Positions 44,826-54,978 of a DNA stretch of 64,000 nucleotides are shown piece by piece. The DNA comes from Pontibacter sp. Tf4. GTDB lineage: Bacteria; Bacteroidota; Bacteroidia; Cytophagales; Hymenobacteraceae. The DNA is taken from positions 62,001-126,000 of the forward strand of contig NZ_JACKZC010000002.1 of NCBI RefSeq assembly GCF_014212495.1, read 5' to 3'. Made by a program: the position numbers and the translations under genes. Under the pieces are notes generated by a model, which did no database searches, had not been told where the DNA came from, and worked only from the letters and a program-made list of their open reading frames with translations. Position 1 is the first letter of the stretch; every line of letters starts with the position of its first letter.

Positions 44826-47800
44826 TTACATGTTTCTGCGGTACTGTCCGCCAACTTCAAACAATGCATTGGTGATCTGGCCCAGCGAGCAGAATTTCAC
44901 CGTCTCCATCATCTCTTCGAAAATGTTGCCGTTGTTGATTGCTACCTGCTGAATGCGCTTCAGCATTTCCGCAGACTTATCCGCATTACGCTGGTGCAGC
45001 GACTGCAGCATGGATATCTGGTATTGCTTTTCTTCTTCGGTAGCACGGATAACTTCCTGCGGAATAACAGTAGGAGAGCCCTGCGACGACAGGAAGGTGT
45101 TCACACCAATGATCGGATATTCGCCCGTATGTTTCAGCGTTTCGTAGTACAGGCTTTCCTCCTGAATCTTACCGCGCTGGTACATCGTCTCCATCGCACC
45201 CAATACACCGCCACGCTCCGTTATTCTATCAAACTCTGCCAGTACAGCTTCTTCCACCAGGTCTGTCAGTTCTTCGATGATGAACGAGCCCTGCAGTGGG
45301 TTCTCATTCTTCGCCAGACCCAGCTCACGGTTTATAATCAACTGGATCGCCATCGCACGACGTACGGAAGCTTCGGTTGGCGTTGTAATGGCCTCGTCGT
45401 AAGCGTTGGTGTGAAGCGAGTTACAGTTATCGTAAATCGCGTAGAGAGCCTGCAGCGTCGTACGGATGTCGTTGAAGTCGATCTCCTGTGCGTGCAGCGA
45501 ACGGCCAGACGTTTGGATATGGTACTTCAGCATCTGCGAACGGGCATCGGCGTTATACTTGTGCTTCATCGCTTTTGCCCAGATACGACGGGCCACACGG
45601 CCGATTACCGCATACTCCGGATCGATACCATTAGAGAAGAAGAAGCTCAGGTTTGGAGCAAACTTGTTGATGTCCATGCCGCGGCTCACGTAATACTCTA
45701 CGAAAGTAAAGCCGTTGGCCAGTGTGAAGGCCAGCTGCGAGATTGGGTTGGCACCTGCTTCTGCAATGTGGTAACCGGAGATAGAAACCGAGTAGAAGTT
45801 GCGCACGTTCTTGTTGATGAAGTACTGCTGCACGTCGCCCATCAAACGGAGCGAGAACTCGGTAGAGAAGATACAGGTATTTTGTGCCTGGTCTTCTTTC
45901 AGGATATCCGCCTGTACGGTACCGCGCACTGCTGCCAGCGTACGTGTTTTAATCGGCTCATATACTTCAGCAGGCAATACCTGGTCACCGGTAACGCCCA
46001 GTAGCATTAAACCTAAGCCATCGTTACCTTTTGGTAACTCACCCTGGTATCTCGGACGTTCAACACCTTTCTCTTTATAGATCGCTTCAATCTTTGCGTT
46101 TATCTCCTCTTCCAGGCCATGCTCTTTGATGTATAGTTCGCACTGCTGATCGATGGCGGCATTCATGAAGAAACCTGTAAGTATAGCCGCAGGACCATTG
46201 ATGGTCATCGAAACCGAGGTCATTGGGTCGGCCAGATTGAAGCCGGAGTATAGTTTCTTGGCATCGTCCAGGCAGCAAATGCTTACACCAGAGTTACCAA
46301 TTTTACCATAAATATCCGGACGGAAATCAGGGTCTTCACCGTAAAGTGTTACCGAGTCGAAGGCTGTAGACAAACGCTTGGCGGGCATGCCTAAACTTAC
46401 ATAGTGGAAGCGACGGTTCGTACGTTCCGGTCCGCCTTCGCCGGCAAACATACGGGTTGGGTCTTCGCCTTCGCGCTTGAACGGGAACACACCCGCCGTG
46501 TAAGGGAACTCGCCAGGTACGTTCTCTTGTAAGTTCCACTTAAGCAAGTCACCCCATGCTTCGTAGCGAGGAGTAGCAACTTTCGGAATCTGTAAATGGG
46601 AAAGCGACTCTGTGTGCGTCTTGATCTTCAGTTCTTTGTCGCGTACCTTGAACACGTAGAACTCATTCTTATAAGCCTGTACTTTGTCTTTCCAGTTCTC
46701 GAGTATCTTCTTGTTCTGGCCGTCCAGGTTCAGTTCTACTTCGGCGTAAGCTTCTTCCAGTTGTTTTACTAAACGGTCTTTATCGGCAATCTCTATAGTC
46801 TGAACTGCTTCAATCGACTTCTTGATGCCGTATAGTTTCTGCGCTACTTCTGCCTGGTCCTTGCTCCACTTGTCGTAGTTGCGGATAGTCTCCGAAATCT
46901 CAGAAAGGTAACGCGTACGGGCAGGAGGGATGATGTATACTTTCTCTGACATCTCCTGCGACGTATGCAAGTTAGATGCGAACTCAACACCAGTTTTCTC
47001 TGTAATCTTCGCCATTACTGCACGGTACAGGCGGTTCATACCCGGGTCGTTGAACTGAGAAGCTATAGTTCCGAATACCGGAATGTCGTCATCGTTCACT
47101 TCCCATAGTTGGTGGTTGCGCTTGTACTGCTTTTTTACATCACGCAGGGCATCCAGGGCACCACGCTTGTCGAATTTGTTCAGAGCAATTACATCGGCAA
47201 AGTCCAGCATGTCGATCTTTTCGAGCTGTGTGGCGGCACCGTACTCCGGCGTCATCACATACAAACTCATATCCGAGTGCTCGATGATCTCGGTATCTGA
47301 CTGACCAATACCGGAAGTCTCCAGGATGATCAGGTCAAAGTCAGCAGCTTTTACGATATCTACAGCGTCCTGCACATACTTGCTCAGGGCCAGGTTGCTT
47401 TGGCGGGTAGCCAGCGAGCGCATATAAACTCTTTCGTTGGAGATCGAGTTCATACGAATTCTATCACCAAGTAGGGCACCACCAGTCTTACGTTTTGACG
47501 GGTCTACGGAGATGATGGCAATTTTCTTTTCCGGGAAATCCAGCAGGAAACGGCGCACCAGCTCATCAACTAAAGATGATTTACCAGCACCACCTGTACC
47601 GGTTATACCCAGCACCGGCGTCTTCACTTCCTTGGCCTGCTCTTTTACTTCGTTCAGTATGGATCGGGCTTCTTCCGGGAAGTTCTCGGCAGCTGATATT
47701 AATCGGGCAATGGCTTTCGGATCCTTATCACGCAGGTGCTTCGCTTCGCCATTCAGGTTATTGCCCGTCGGAAAGTCGCATTTTTCAAGCATATCGTTGA

Positions 47801-48212
47801 TCATACCCTGCAGGCCCATTGCGCGTCCGTCGTCCGGAGAGTAGATACGGGCAATGCCGTATTCGTGCAGTTCTTCTATCTCGGTTGGGAGGATAACGCC
47901 GCCACCGCCGCCGAAGATGCGGATATGACCACAACCACGCTCTTTCAGCAGGTCGTACATATACTTGAAGTACTCGATGTGGCCGCCCTGATACGAGGTA
48001 ATGGCAATAGCCTGTGCATCTTCCTGAATGGCGCAATCCACAATCTCCTGCACCGAACGGTTATGGCCTAAGTGTATCACTTCTGCGCCCGATGCCTGTA
48101 TGATACGACGCATGATGTTAATGGCAGCGTCGTGGCCGTCGAACAGAGAAGCTGCTGTCACGATACGGATATGGTTGACAGGCTTATATGGTTCTACTTT
48201 AGTAATGGACAT
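44826..48212 (-). CDS. icmF: Fused isobutyryl-CoA mutase IcmF
   Basis: 1128 residues holding all parts of an acyl-CoA mutase in one chain. B12-binding domain (about 10-145) with axial His27 in FDGHDAA; MeaB-like GTPase chaperone (about 195-420) with Walker A GTGGAGKS (205-212); and the mutase barrel (about 560-1080) with [35 protein letters not shown]. Converts isobutyryl-CoA and butyryl-CoA, or close homologues, using coenzyme B12; the GTPase part protects and reloads the cofactor. Substrate residues were not compared, so methylmalonyl-CoA specificity is not formally excluded. Confidence 0.94.
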   Translation of the reverse strand: MSITKVEPYKPVNHIRIVTAASLFDGHDAAINIMRRIIQASGAEVIHLGHNRSVQEIVDCAIQEDAQAIAITSYQGGHIEYFKYMYDLLKERGCGHIRIFGGGGGVILPTEIEELHEYGIARIYSPDDGRAMGLQGMINDMLEKCDFPTGNNLNGEAKHLRDKDPKAIARLISAAENFPEEARSILNEVKEQAKEVKTPVLGITGTGGAGKSSLVDELVRRFLLDFPEKKIAIISVDPSKRKTGGALLGDRIRMNSISNERVYMRSLATRQSNLALSKYVQDAVDIVKAADFDLIILETSGIGQSDTEIIEHSDMSLYVMTPEYGAATQLEKIDMLDFADVIALNKFDKRGALDALRDVKKQYKRNHQLWEVNDDDIPVFGTIASQFNDPGMNRLYRAVMAKITEKTGVEFASNLHTSQEMSEKVYIIPPARTRYLSEISETIRNYDKWSKDQAEVAQKLYGIKKSIEAVQTIEIADKDRLVKQLEEAYAEVELNLDGQNKKILENWKDKVQAYKNEFYVFKVRDKELKIKTHTESLSHLQIPKVATPRYEAWGDLLKWNLQENVPGEFPYTAGVFPFKREGEDPTRMFAGEGGPERTNRRFHYVSLGMPAKRLSTAFDSVTLYGEDPDFRPDIYGKIGNSGVSICCLDDAKKLYSGFNLADPMTSVSMTINGPAAILTGFFMNAAIDQQCELYIKEHGLEEEINAKIEAIYKEKGVERPRYQGELPKGNDGLGLMLLGVTGDQVLPAEVYEPIKTRTLAAVRGTVQADILKEDQAQNTCIFSTEFSLRLMGDVQQYFINKNVRNFYSVSISGYHIAEAGANPISQLAFTLANGFTFVEYYVSRGMDINKFAPNLSFFFSNGIDPEYAVIGRVARRIWAKAMKHKYNADARSQMLKYHIQTSGRSLHAQEIDFNDIRTTLQALYAIYDNCNSLHTNAYDEAITTPTEASVRRAMAIQLIINRELGLAKNENPLQGSFIIEELTDLVEEAVLAEFDRITERGGVLGAMETMYQRGKIQEESLYYETLKHTGEYPIIGVNTFLSSQGSPTVIPQEVIRATEEEKQYQISMLQSLHQRNADKSAEMLKRIQQVAINNGNIFEEMMETVKFCSLGQITNALFEVGGQYRRNM

Positions 48213-48406
48213 ACTTTAGTAACAAGATTTATCAAAATATGATGCGAAGATAGGATTAAGATTTATAAGATTAAAGGATGGGCAGGATTTGGCTAATTTT
48301 CTATAGTTGTATACGCAACTATAGAAACCCTGACAATACAAAACAGAACAACAACTATAGTTTAGGCTGCTGAATAGAAAGGTATAGTTGCAGAAAGTTT
48401 TACGGT

Positions 48407-49123
48407 TTATTGATAGCCCAGGCCTGCTTCTTTGCCCACTGATACCAGATCGGCTACGTTGACGGTGCCCAGTTTTTGCTGTATGTTTTTGCGATGAGTG
48501 CTTACCGTGTTAGGGCTGATGTATAGTTTGTCGGCAATGGCTTTGGTGCTGAGGCCACGGCACACCAGGTCCAGCACTTCCAGTTCACGTTTGCGCAACG
48601 ATCGGATCAGGAGTTTGTTCTTTTGCTTCAGGTTTTCGCGCAGGGCCTGCACCAGTTGCCTGTCCGTGTTCATCCGGGGGCTCATGTCCACGTCCACGCA
48701 CAGCAGTTCTTTTACCTGGTCCGATTCGTCCACCCGAAAAGCTTTGGCCCAGCCTATAAACCATTTATAGTCTTTCTCATCCTTGTGCCGTGCCCGGAAA
48801 ACGCCGCCAAACTCAGCTCCGTCAAAATTCTGGTAGTGTGTGATGCTGTTGTCCGGTATGTTCTGGTCGTCGGGATGCACGATCTTATACATATACTCCA
48901 TGCCGCCCATTTCCTGTATTTCCTCCAGGGTATAGCCCAGGGATTCCTCATTGGTTTTGTTGCACCAGATAAGGCCTTCCTGCAGGTCGGAGATGTAGAT
49001 ATTGGCCGGAACCTGGTGCACTACTTTCTCCAGAAACGCACATTTTTCCTGCAATTCCTGTAGTTGTTGTTCCAGTTCGGCAATTCTGTTAAGCGGTTGG
49101 GGGTGAGTTTGCTTTTCAGCCAT
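48407..49123 (-). CDS. PAS domain LuxR-type transcription regulator
   Basis: 238 residues: a short coiled coil (about 8-40), a PAS domain (about 38-150, LEKVVHQVPANIYISDLQEGLIWCNKTNEESLGYTLEEIQEMGG) and a C-terminal LuxR helix-turn-helix (about 172-230, LRKRELEVLDLVCRGLSTKAIADKLYISPNTVSTHRKNIQQKL). No receiver domain, so the signal probably enters through the PAS pocket. Neighbours are icmF and a DUF1003 gene; a link to IcmF regulation is possible but not shown. Confidence 0.9.
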   Translation of the reverse strand: MAEKQTHPQPLNRIAELEQQLQELQEKCAFLEKVVHQVPANIYISDLQEGLIWCNKTNEESLGYTLEEIQEMGGMEYMYKIVHPDDQNIPDNSITHYQNFDGAEFGGVFRARHKDEKDYKWFIGWAKAFRVDESDQVKELLCVDVDMSPRMNTDRQLVQALRENLKQKNKLLIRSLRKRELEVLDLVCRGLSTKAIADKLYISPNTVSTHRKNIQQKLGTVNVADLVSVGKEAGLGYQ

Positions 49124-49282
49124 GTAGAGTTTAGGTATAAGAGTGCGCAGATTTACCTATAAAATTAAGCATAACATACCAGACTATAAAGCAATGCGCG
49201 CCCACATTTCATTATAATTTATAAGTTAAGATTTATAGTTTGCAGCATTGCCGGTCTGCGCTGCTAATGGCAGGTGCTGTGG

Positions 49283-49855
49283 CTATAGTTTCCGTTTATT
49301 GCCGTTTTCCTCTTTCAGCCGCTGCTGGTGTTTTTCCATCGTATCCATCACTTTTTCGGGGGCTACATCTTTTTCCAGTTCATCAATTTCCGGGTTCGCC
49401 GATTCCTGTATATCCATTTTATGGGCAATGGCCCTGACGAGTTTTACCAGGTGCGTTACCTCGTGTTCGGTCAGCAGGCTGATCTGCAGGTCCAGCTCGG
49501 CGCGTTTATCGGCCTGCGCCGACATGCGGTTCTGGCTAATGAGCACAAAAGTAGAAAGGAAAATGGCCTCTACGGATGCTACCATGGCCAGCACAACAAG
49601 CGAAGGGTCGAAAGGCTCCAGCCCTAACAGACCGGTATTCCATAGTATCCAGACACCGAAAAAAACGATGTGGATGTACACGAATTTCATGCTGCCTACA
49701 AAGCCGGTAATGGTATCAGCCAGCCTGTTCTCTCTCGATCTTTCCTTGTCTTCCTGTCTTTTGCGTTCCAGCAGGGCCAGTATGTTACGCTCTACAACCC
49801 GGGCCATTTCGCCCGAAGCGTCCGGGGCAGTTTCTGTTTTATTATTTTCTTGCAT
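49283..49855 (-). CDS. DUF1003 membrane protein
   Basis: 190 residues. Basic N-terminal region, two membrane helices (about 58-80 and 88-112) with FVGSMKFVYIHIVFFGVWILWNTGLLGLEPFDPSLVVLAMVASVEAIFLSTFVLISQNRMSAQADKRAELDLQISLLTEHE, the DUF1003 signature, and a charged helical tail. Family function unknown; cytoplasmic membrane. Confidence 0.92.
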   Translation of the reverse strand: MQENNKTETAPDASGEMARVVERNILALLERKRQEDKERSRENRLADTITGFVGSMKFVYIHIVFFGVWILWNTGLLGLEPFDPSLVVLAMVASVEAIFLSTFVLISQNRMSAQADKRAELDLQISLLTEHEVTHLVKLVRAIAHKMDIQESANPEIDELEKDVAPEKVMDTMEKHQQRLKEENGNKRKL

Positions 49856-50052
49856 AAAGGTCGGTAATGCTGCTTTGTATACGTGGCGAGGTTGCAGAAA
49901 CTATAGTTTATAGCGCTTTGGATGAGTTTACCCCGCAAGTACAGGGCCGTTTTGCCGGTGATTTCAGCTTCCGGAACCTGTGGCTGACCATGCTATAGTT
50001 GCACCAACATGTTTTTAGCGCATAAATCTTAGCCAAATCTTACGCTGGGTGG

Positions 50053-50082
50053 CTGCAACAAACACAATTCTTCTTAACTTTG
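50053..50082 (+). promoter_or_regulatory. Probable lepA promoter
   Basis: CTG at 50053-50055 (TTG in the consensus) and TAACTTTG at 50075-50082, 19 bases apart. The -7 box is exact, and the ATG follows 19 bases later. Confidence 0.55.
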
Positions 50083-50100
50083 TTTTTCGTATAGATACTT

Positions 50101-51885
50101 ATGAAGAACATTCGCAATTTCTGCATCATTGCCCACATCGACCATGGTAAAAGTACGCTGGCCGATCGCCTGCTGGAGTTTACCTCCACGGTAGCGGAGC
50201 GTGAGATGCAAAACCAGCTGCTCGATAACATGGACCTGGAGCGTGAGCGCGGCATTACTATTAAGAGCCACGCCATCCAGATGAACTATAACTATAAAGG
50301 AGAGGACTATGTGCTCAACCTGATCGATACACCAGGCCACGTAGACTTTTCCTATGAAGTATCCCGTTCCATTGCTGCCTGCGAGGGCGCACTGCTGATC
50401 GTGGACTCTTCGCAGGGCATTGAAGCCCAGACCATCTCCAACCTGTACCTGGCTATCGGCTCTGACCTGGAGATTATCCCGGTACTGAACAAGATAGACC
50501 TGCCACATGCCATGCCGGAAGAGGTATCGGATCAGATCATCGACCTGATCGGTTGCGACCGCGAAGACATTATTCACGCCTCCGGTAAAGCTGGTATTGG
50601 TATCGAAGAAATTCTGAATGCTATTTGTGAGCGTATTCCGGCACCAAAAGGCGACCCGGCGGCTCCGTTACAGGCCCTTATCTTCGACTCTGTTTTTAAC
50701 TCTTACCGTGGTATCGAAGTTTATTTCCGTATCTACAATGGCACGCTGAAGAAAGGGGAGAAGGTAAAGTTCATTAACACGGGCAAAACCTACGAAGCCG
50801 ACGAGATTGGCGTGCTGAAACTGAACCAGGAAGCGCGCCAGGAGATGTCGGCCGGTAATGTGGGATACCTGATCTCGGGTATCAAAAACGCCAAAGAAGT
50901 AAAAGTAGGCGATACTATAACTCACGTGGACCGTCCGGCGCAGGGCATCCAGGGTTTTGAAGATGTGAAGCCGATGGTATTTGCCGGTATTTACCCGGTA
51001 GAGACAAGCGAGTACGAAGAACTGCGTGCTTCCATGGAAAAGCTGCAACTGAATGATGCTTCGCTGGTGTGGGAGCCTGAGACTTCTGCTGCACTTGGTT
51101 TTGGTTTCCGTTGCGGTTTCCTGGGCATGCTGCACATGGAGATCGTACAGGAGCGTCTGGAACGCGAATTCGACATGACGGTGATCACTACTGTTCCGTC
51201 GGTGCAGTTCCATGCCTATACTACCAAAAACGAAATGGTGAAGGTGAACGCGCCATCCGAGATGCCGGAGCCAAACTATATCGACCACATCGAGGAGCCA
51301 TTCATTAAAGCGCAGATCATTTCCAAAGCCGAGTACGTGGGACCGATCATTACGCTGTGTATGGAGAAACGCGGCATCCTGAAAAACCAGACCTACCTTA
51401 CATCCGACAGGGTAGAACTTTCGTTTGAAATGCCGCTGGCCGAGATCGTATTCGACTTCTTTGATAAACTGAAAACTATTTCGCGCGGGTACGCCTCGTT
51501 GGACTATGAGTTGATCGGTTTCCGCCAGTCTAACATGGTGAAGCTGGATGTGATGCTGAACGGCGAGAAAGTAGATGCGCTTTCGGCTATAGTTCACCGC
51601 GACAAAGCCTACGAGTGGGGCAAGCGCCTGTGCGAAAAGCTACGCGAACTGCTGCCACGCCAGATGTTCGAGATCGCCATCCAGGCAGCTATCGGGCAGA
51701 AGATCATCGCCCGCGAAACGGTAAAAGCCATGCGCAAGAACGTACTGGCCAAGTGCTACGGCGGTGACATCTCGCGTAAACGTAAGCTCTTAGAGAAACA
51801 GAAAAAAGGAAAGAAACGCATGCGCCAGGTTGGTAACGTGGAAATTCCGCAAGAAGCCTTCTTAGCCGTGCTTAAACTCGACTAA
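50101..51885 (+). CDS. lepA: Elongation factor 4 (LepA)
   Basis: 594 residues, full length. GTPase motifs [30 protein letters not shown] and NKIDLPHA in the first 140 residues; then the EF-G-like domains and the LepA-specific C-terminal domain ending [45 protein letters not shown] sequence (here [12 protein letters not shown]). It back-translocates or remodels stalled ribosomes under stress. Own promoter and terminator; coding frame starts near the kept [20 protein letters not shown]. Confidence 0.97.
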   Translation: MKNIRNFCIIAHIDHGKSTLADRLLEFTSTVAEREMQNQLLDNMDLERERGITIKSHAIQMNYNYKGEDYVLNLIDTPGHVDFSYEVSRSIAACEGALLIVDSSQGIEAQTISNLYLAIGSDLEIIPVLNKIDLPHAMPEEVSDQIIDLIGCDREDIIHASGKAGIGIEEILNAICERIPAPKGDPAAPLQALIFDSVFNSYRGIEVYFRIYNGTLKKGEKVKFINTGKTYEADEIGVLKLNQEARQEMSAGNVGYLISGIKNAKEVKVGDTITHVDRPAQGIQGFEDVKPMVFAGIYPVETSEYEELRASMEKLQLNDASLVWEPETSAALGFGFRCGFLGMLHMEIVQERLEREFDMTVITTVPSVQFHAYTTKNEMVKVNAPSEMPEPNYIDHIEEPFIKAQIISKAEYVGPIITLCMEKRGILKNQTYLTSDRVELSFEMPLAEIVFDFFDKLKTISRGYASLDYELIGFRQSNMVKLDVMLNGEKVDALSAIVHRDKAYEWGKRLCEKLRELLPRQMFEIAIQAAIGQKIIARETVKAMRKNVLAKCYGGDISRKRKLLEKQKKGKKRMRQVGNVEIPQEAFLAVLKLD

Positions 51886-51889
51886 CCAG

Positions 51890-51927
51890 ACAAGCCCCGA
51901 CGTGCCCCTGCGCGCCGGGGCTTGTGG
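51890..51927 (+). terminator. Terminator after lepA
   Basis: Stem ACAAGCCCCG / CGGGGCTTGT over a GC-rich loop; followed by GGTTTAAT, so the U tract is weak. Confidence 0.6.
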
Positions 51928-51944
51928 TTTAATAAACTATAGTT

Positions 51945-52457
51945 TTGTACGCAGACATTACCATAAAAGCCCGGTGTCCGGATCCAGCAAATGCAGAAGC
52001 TACGCTGCTGGAGCACGGTGCCCATTTTGCCGGACTGGATATACAGACGGATACTTACTATGAAACAGACTATGGTAAGCTAAAGCACCGGCAGGGAAAC
52101 ATTGAGAATGTACTGATCCACTATAACCGGAAGGCAGCCGGAAATGCCAGCGAAACAGAAGTGCTCCTGTATCTGAAAAACCCGGGCGCTGAAACTATAG
52201 CTCAGATCTGCGGCGAACAACGTGTGCTGATGCAGGTAAGAAAAACCCGGCGGATCTTTTTTGTTGAGAACGTGAAGTTTCATATCGATTTTATAGAGTC
52301 CCTGGGTTGGTTTTTAGAGATAGAAGCAATTGATCTGGAAGGTTCGCTTGGTAAAGATCTGCTCCGGCATCAGTGCAATCATTACAGGGATTTGCTGCAG
52401 ATAGAGGAGGAGAACCTTGTCCATGTTTCCTACACAGACCTGTTACAGTATTCTTAA
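51945..52457 (+). CDS. CYTH domain protein, TTG start
   Basis: 170 residues. CYTH/triphosphate-tunnel fold: N-terminal ITIKARC in place of the usual ExExK signature, then HRQGNIENVLIHYNRK, VLMQVRKTRRIFF, VKFHIDFIESLGWFLEIEAI. This family contains class IV adenylate cyclases and triphosphatases. No ATG lies before the conserved part, so TTG at 51945 is the probable start. The E-x-E signature is altered (TIK), so activity is unsure. Confidence 0.8.
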   Translation: MYADITIKARCPDPANAEATLLEHGAHFAGLDIQTDTYYETDYGKLKHRQGNIENVLIHYNRKAAGNASETEVLLYLKNPGAETIAQICGEQRVLMQVRKTRRIFFVENVKFHIDFIESLGWFLEIEAIDLEGSLGKDLLRHQCNHYRDLLQIEEENLVHVSYTDLLQYS

Positions 52458-52490
52458 TTTGTAATTCAACATTCATAATTCACATAAACT

Positions 52491-53372
52491 ATGATCCTGC
52501 TCGACGGTAAGAGAACATCGGAAGCGATACAAGAAGAAATTGCTGCGGAAGTAGCTGAGATAAAAGCACACGGCGGCAAGGTGCCACACCTGGCGGCCAT
52601 ACTGGTAGGTAATGATGGCGGTTCTGTAACCTACGTTACCAACAAAGTGCTGGCCTGCGAGCGCGTAGGCTTTGGCTCTTCCCTGATCCGCTACGAAGAC
52701 GATGTGACCGAAGAAGAACTGCTGGCTAAAATACAGGAACTGAACGAAAGCGATGTAGTAGACGGATTTATAGTGCAGCTGCCACTGCCACGCCACATAA
52801 ACGCCCAGAAAGTGCTCGAAGCCATTGACCCTCGGAAAGACGTGGACGGTTTCCACCCGATAAATGTGGGCCGTATGGTCGTAAACCTGCCATCCTATCT
52901 TCCTGCCACGCCTTATGGTATTTTGCAGCTGCTGGAGCGCTATAACATTGAGACCAACGGCCGGCATTGTGTTGTAATCGGTCGAAGCAATATTGTGGGC
53001 ACGCCGATGAGCATCCTGATGGCGAAAGGTGGCTACCCCGGCAATGCAACTGTTACCCTGTGTCACCGCAATACCGTAGACCTTGGCTATCATACCCGCC
53101 AGGCAGACATTATTATTATAGCCGTTGGCCAGCCCGGTCTGCTGACAGCCGACATGGTAAAAGAAGGTGCCGTTGTAATTGATGTGGGTACAACCCGCGT
53201 TCCGGATGCATCCCGTAAATCAGGTTACCGTTTGCGTGGCGACGTGGATTTTGAAAATGTGGCTCCGAAGTGCAGCTATATTACACCAGTACCAGGTGGG
53301 GTTGGCCCGTTAACGATTGCCATGTTGCTGAAAAATACCCTGCGCGCCGCCAAACAGGAAGTGTACGTTTAA
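52491..53372 (+). CDS. folD: Bifunctional methylene-THF dehydrogenase/cyclohydrolase
   Basis: 293 residues. Catalytic Y48-x3-K52 in [16 protein letters not shown], the QLPLPRHIN segment, the [15 protein letters not shown] stretch, the nucleotide loop [14 protein letters not shown] and the C-terminal [19 protein letters not shown]. Interconverts methylene- and formyl-THF with NADP+ for purine and fMet synthesis. Starts 33 bases after the CYTH gene; probably the same transcript. Confidence 0.96.
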   Translation: MILLDGKRTSEAIQEEIAAEVAEIKAHGGKVPHLAAILVGNDGGSVTYVTNKVLACERVGFGSSLIRYEDDVTEEELLAKIQELNESDVVDGFIVQLPLPRHINAQKVLEAIDPRKDVDGFHPINVGRMVVNLPSYLPATPYGILQLLERYNIETNGRHCVVIGRSNIVGTPMSILMAKGGYPGNATVTLCHRNTVDLGYHTRQADIIIIAVGQPGLLTADMVKEGAVVIDVGTTRVPDASRKSGYRLRGDVDFENVAPKCSYITPVPGGVGPLTIAMLLKNTLRAAKQEVYV

Positions 53373-53394
53373 ACTATAGCTTTACAGGTAATTC

Positions 53395-53429
53395 AAGCCC
53401 TGTTGTGCGAAACACAACAGGGCTTTTTA
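53395..53429 (+). terminator. Terminator after folD
   Basis: Perfect 13-bp stem AAGCCCTGTTGTG / CACAACAGGGCTT, 5-base loop, then TTTTAC. Confidence 0.85.
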
Positions 53430-53467
53430 CTTAAACCAAGTTTTTAATAGCAGCAGAGTAAGTTTTG

Positions 53468-54124
53468 TCTGAATCAGGATTTACAGGATTAAAGGATTTT
53501 CAGGATTGGAGATATTGTTATAGTTGGAATGGCTGTAGTTTCATAGTCGCGGTTGGTCGTCCAACCACCCCTGCCCCTCCTTATCTAAGGAGGGGAACTC
53601 TGATACTGCTATAGGTTCAACTATAGTTCTATAGTTACAGCAGTAGAAAGGACAGGTTTACCTGTCCCTGCGGATTTACAACCACGAGAAAAACCGGTCT
53701 GCTACAACCAAGAGATATTAAGCAAACTATAGCCAAAACAGCAGCTATCGAATTGATATCAGTCTTTGGGTTGAGCGCCTTGTAGATTTCCGGTGCCGCA
53801 AGGCATTGCGACGGTAGGAGCAAAGGAAATGTACACCGCGCGATGCCCGAAGACGGGGCCTCCCGGCCCGGGAGGGAGACAAGCAAACTATAAAACTATA
53901 GGCTATTAAAGCTCCCAGGATTAGAGGAAACTATTGAACAACGGCTTGGTTCCAGCAGTAGGCAAAGCCAACTATAGGAGGATAGCTTTTGAGCATCAAC
54001 TATAGTTTGAGATAGATTTCTCACGTTGTTCGAAATGACAATAGTGGGTTATTTGACATATACGATCCCTCACAGCTACGCTGGCTCTTTTCGACTCACG
54101 TCTCAGGAATGCTCGGGATGACTA
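53468..54124 (+). repeat. Composite intergenic repeat, copy D
   Basis: Same orientation and module order as copy A. CAGGATT tracts 53471-53507; CCAACCACCCCTGCCCCTCC then TTATCTAAGGAGGGG 53562-53595; AGGTTTACCTGTCCCTGCGG near 53654; core 53745-53882, with CCCGAAGACGGGG and a perfect 8-bp palindromic hairpin CCTCCCGG-C-CCGGGAGG at 53859-53875; AGCTCCCAGGATT near 53911; GAGATAGATTTCTCAC near 54009. Ends with CTCGGGATGAC near 54113. Lies between folD and queE. Confidence 0.8.
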
Positions 54125-54205
54125 TAGTGTAAGAATTACAGGCCTCACATACCTCAAACCACAAACAAACAACAGCAATTACCACAAGCAACGGAACAGA
54201 AGGGA

Positions 54206-54238
54206 CTGTAAACCATGTTGCAATTTTAGCTACCTTTG
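54206..54238 (+). promoter_or_regulatory. Possible queE promoter
   Basis: TACCTTTG at 54231-54238 is an exact -7 element. The upstream CTG at 54206-54208 is 22 bases away, a loose -33 match. Leader of about 50 bases before the queE ATG. Confidence 0.4.
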
Positions 54239-54297
54239 CAAGTTCTGCGGTAGTTGCAGATAGCAATTTAAAAGAAAGAGCATCGGCTATAGTTGCG

Positions 54298-54972
54298 ATG
54301 CTAAAGTTAGAGAGTACATTGGAATCAACAAAGACATACAAAACCGCTTCTATACACCAGGTGCCGAAAGATGGCAGCCAGTTACCGCTGATGGAAGCAT
54401 TTTATACCATACAGGGCGAAGGAGGCAATACAGGAACAGCAGCTTACTTTATACGCCTGGGCGGCTGCGACGTAGGTTGCCACTGGTGCGATGTGAAAGA
54501 AAGCTGGGACGCTGAATTACACCCGCTTACACCCGTAGAAACGATCGTTGAAACCGCTGCTCCTTTTCCGGGCAAGACGGTGGTGGTAACGGGCGGAGAG
54601 CCCTTGCTGTATAACCTGAACCCGCTCACCAGCCAGCTGCAGGAACAGGGCATGCGCACCATGATCGAGACCTCGGGCGCTTACCCCTTGAGCGGCTACT
54701 GGGACTGGATCTGTTTGTCGCCTAAAAAGTTTAAAGCTCCACACGATTCGGTGTACCCGCATGCGGATGAGCTGAAAGTTATTATCTTTAACAAGAGCGA
54801 TTTTACGTGGGCGGAAGAGCACGCGGCTAAAGTTGGGCCAAAAACCAAACTTTATCTGCAGCCGGAGTGGAGCAAAGCCAACCAATTAATGCCGCTCATA
54901 GTAGAATACGTGAAATCAAATCCGCAGTGGCGTGTGTCGTTGCAGACGCACAAATACATGGACATTCCTTAA
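54298..54972 (+). CDS. queE: 7-Carboxy-7-deazaguanine synthase QueE
   Basis: 224 residues. Radical SAM enzyme with C57-x3-C61-x2-C64 (GGCDVGCHWCDVKESWD), after the MEAFYTIQGEGGNTGTAAYFIRLGG substrate/cluster loop and before TGGEPLLYNL. It makes CDG, the ring-contraction step of queuosine/preQ0 synthesis. Start ATG 54298 keeps the usual ~30-residue lead of Bacteroidota QueE; Met32 is the only alternative. The next gene follows after six bases, so both share a transcript. Confidence 0.94.
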   Translation: MLKLESTLESTKTYKTASIHQVPKDGSQLPLMEAFYTIQGEGGNTGTAAYFIRLGGCDVGCHWCDVKESWDAELHPLTPVETIVETAAPFPGKTVVVTGGEPLLYNLNPLTSQLQEQGMRTMIETSGAYPLSGYWDWICLSPKKFKAPHDSVYPHADELKVIIFNKSDFTWAEEHAAKVGPKTKLYLQPEWSKANQLMPLIVEYVKSNPQWRVSLQTHKYMDIP

Positions 54973-54978
54973 CAAGCT

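Noticed and set aside
44994-46004. 336-codon open frame on the plus strand inside icmF
   Set aside because: It is antisense to a complete and well-conserved icmF, and its product is Leu/Arg/His-rich without domain; a codon-usage shadow.
50668-51597. 309-codon open frame antisense to lepA
   Set aside because: Same reason: lepA is complete on the other strand and the antisense product has no recognisable features.
54126-54297. preQ1 riboswitch upstream of queE
   Set aside because: I could not find the C-rich loop and the A-rich tail of the preQ1 aptamers in the leader.
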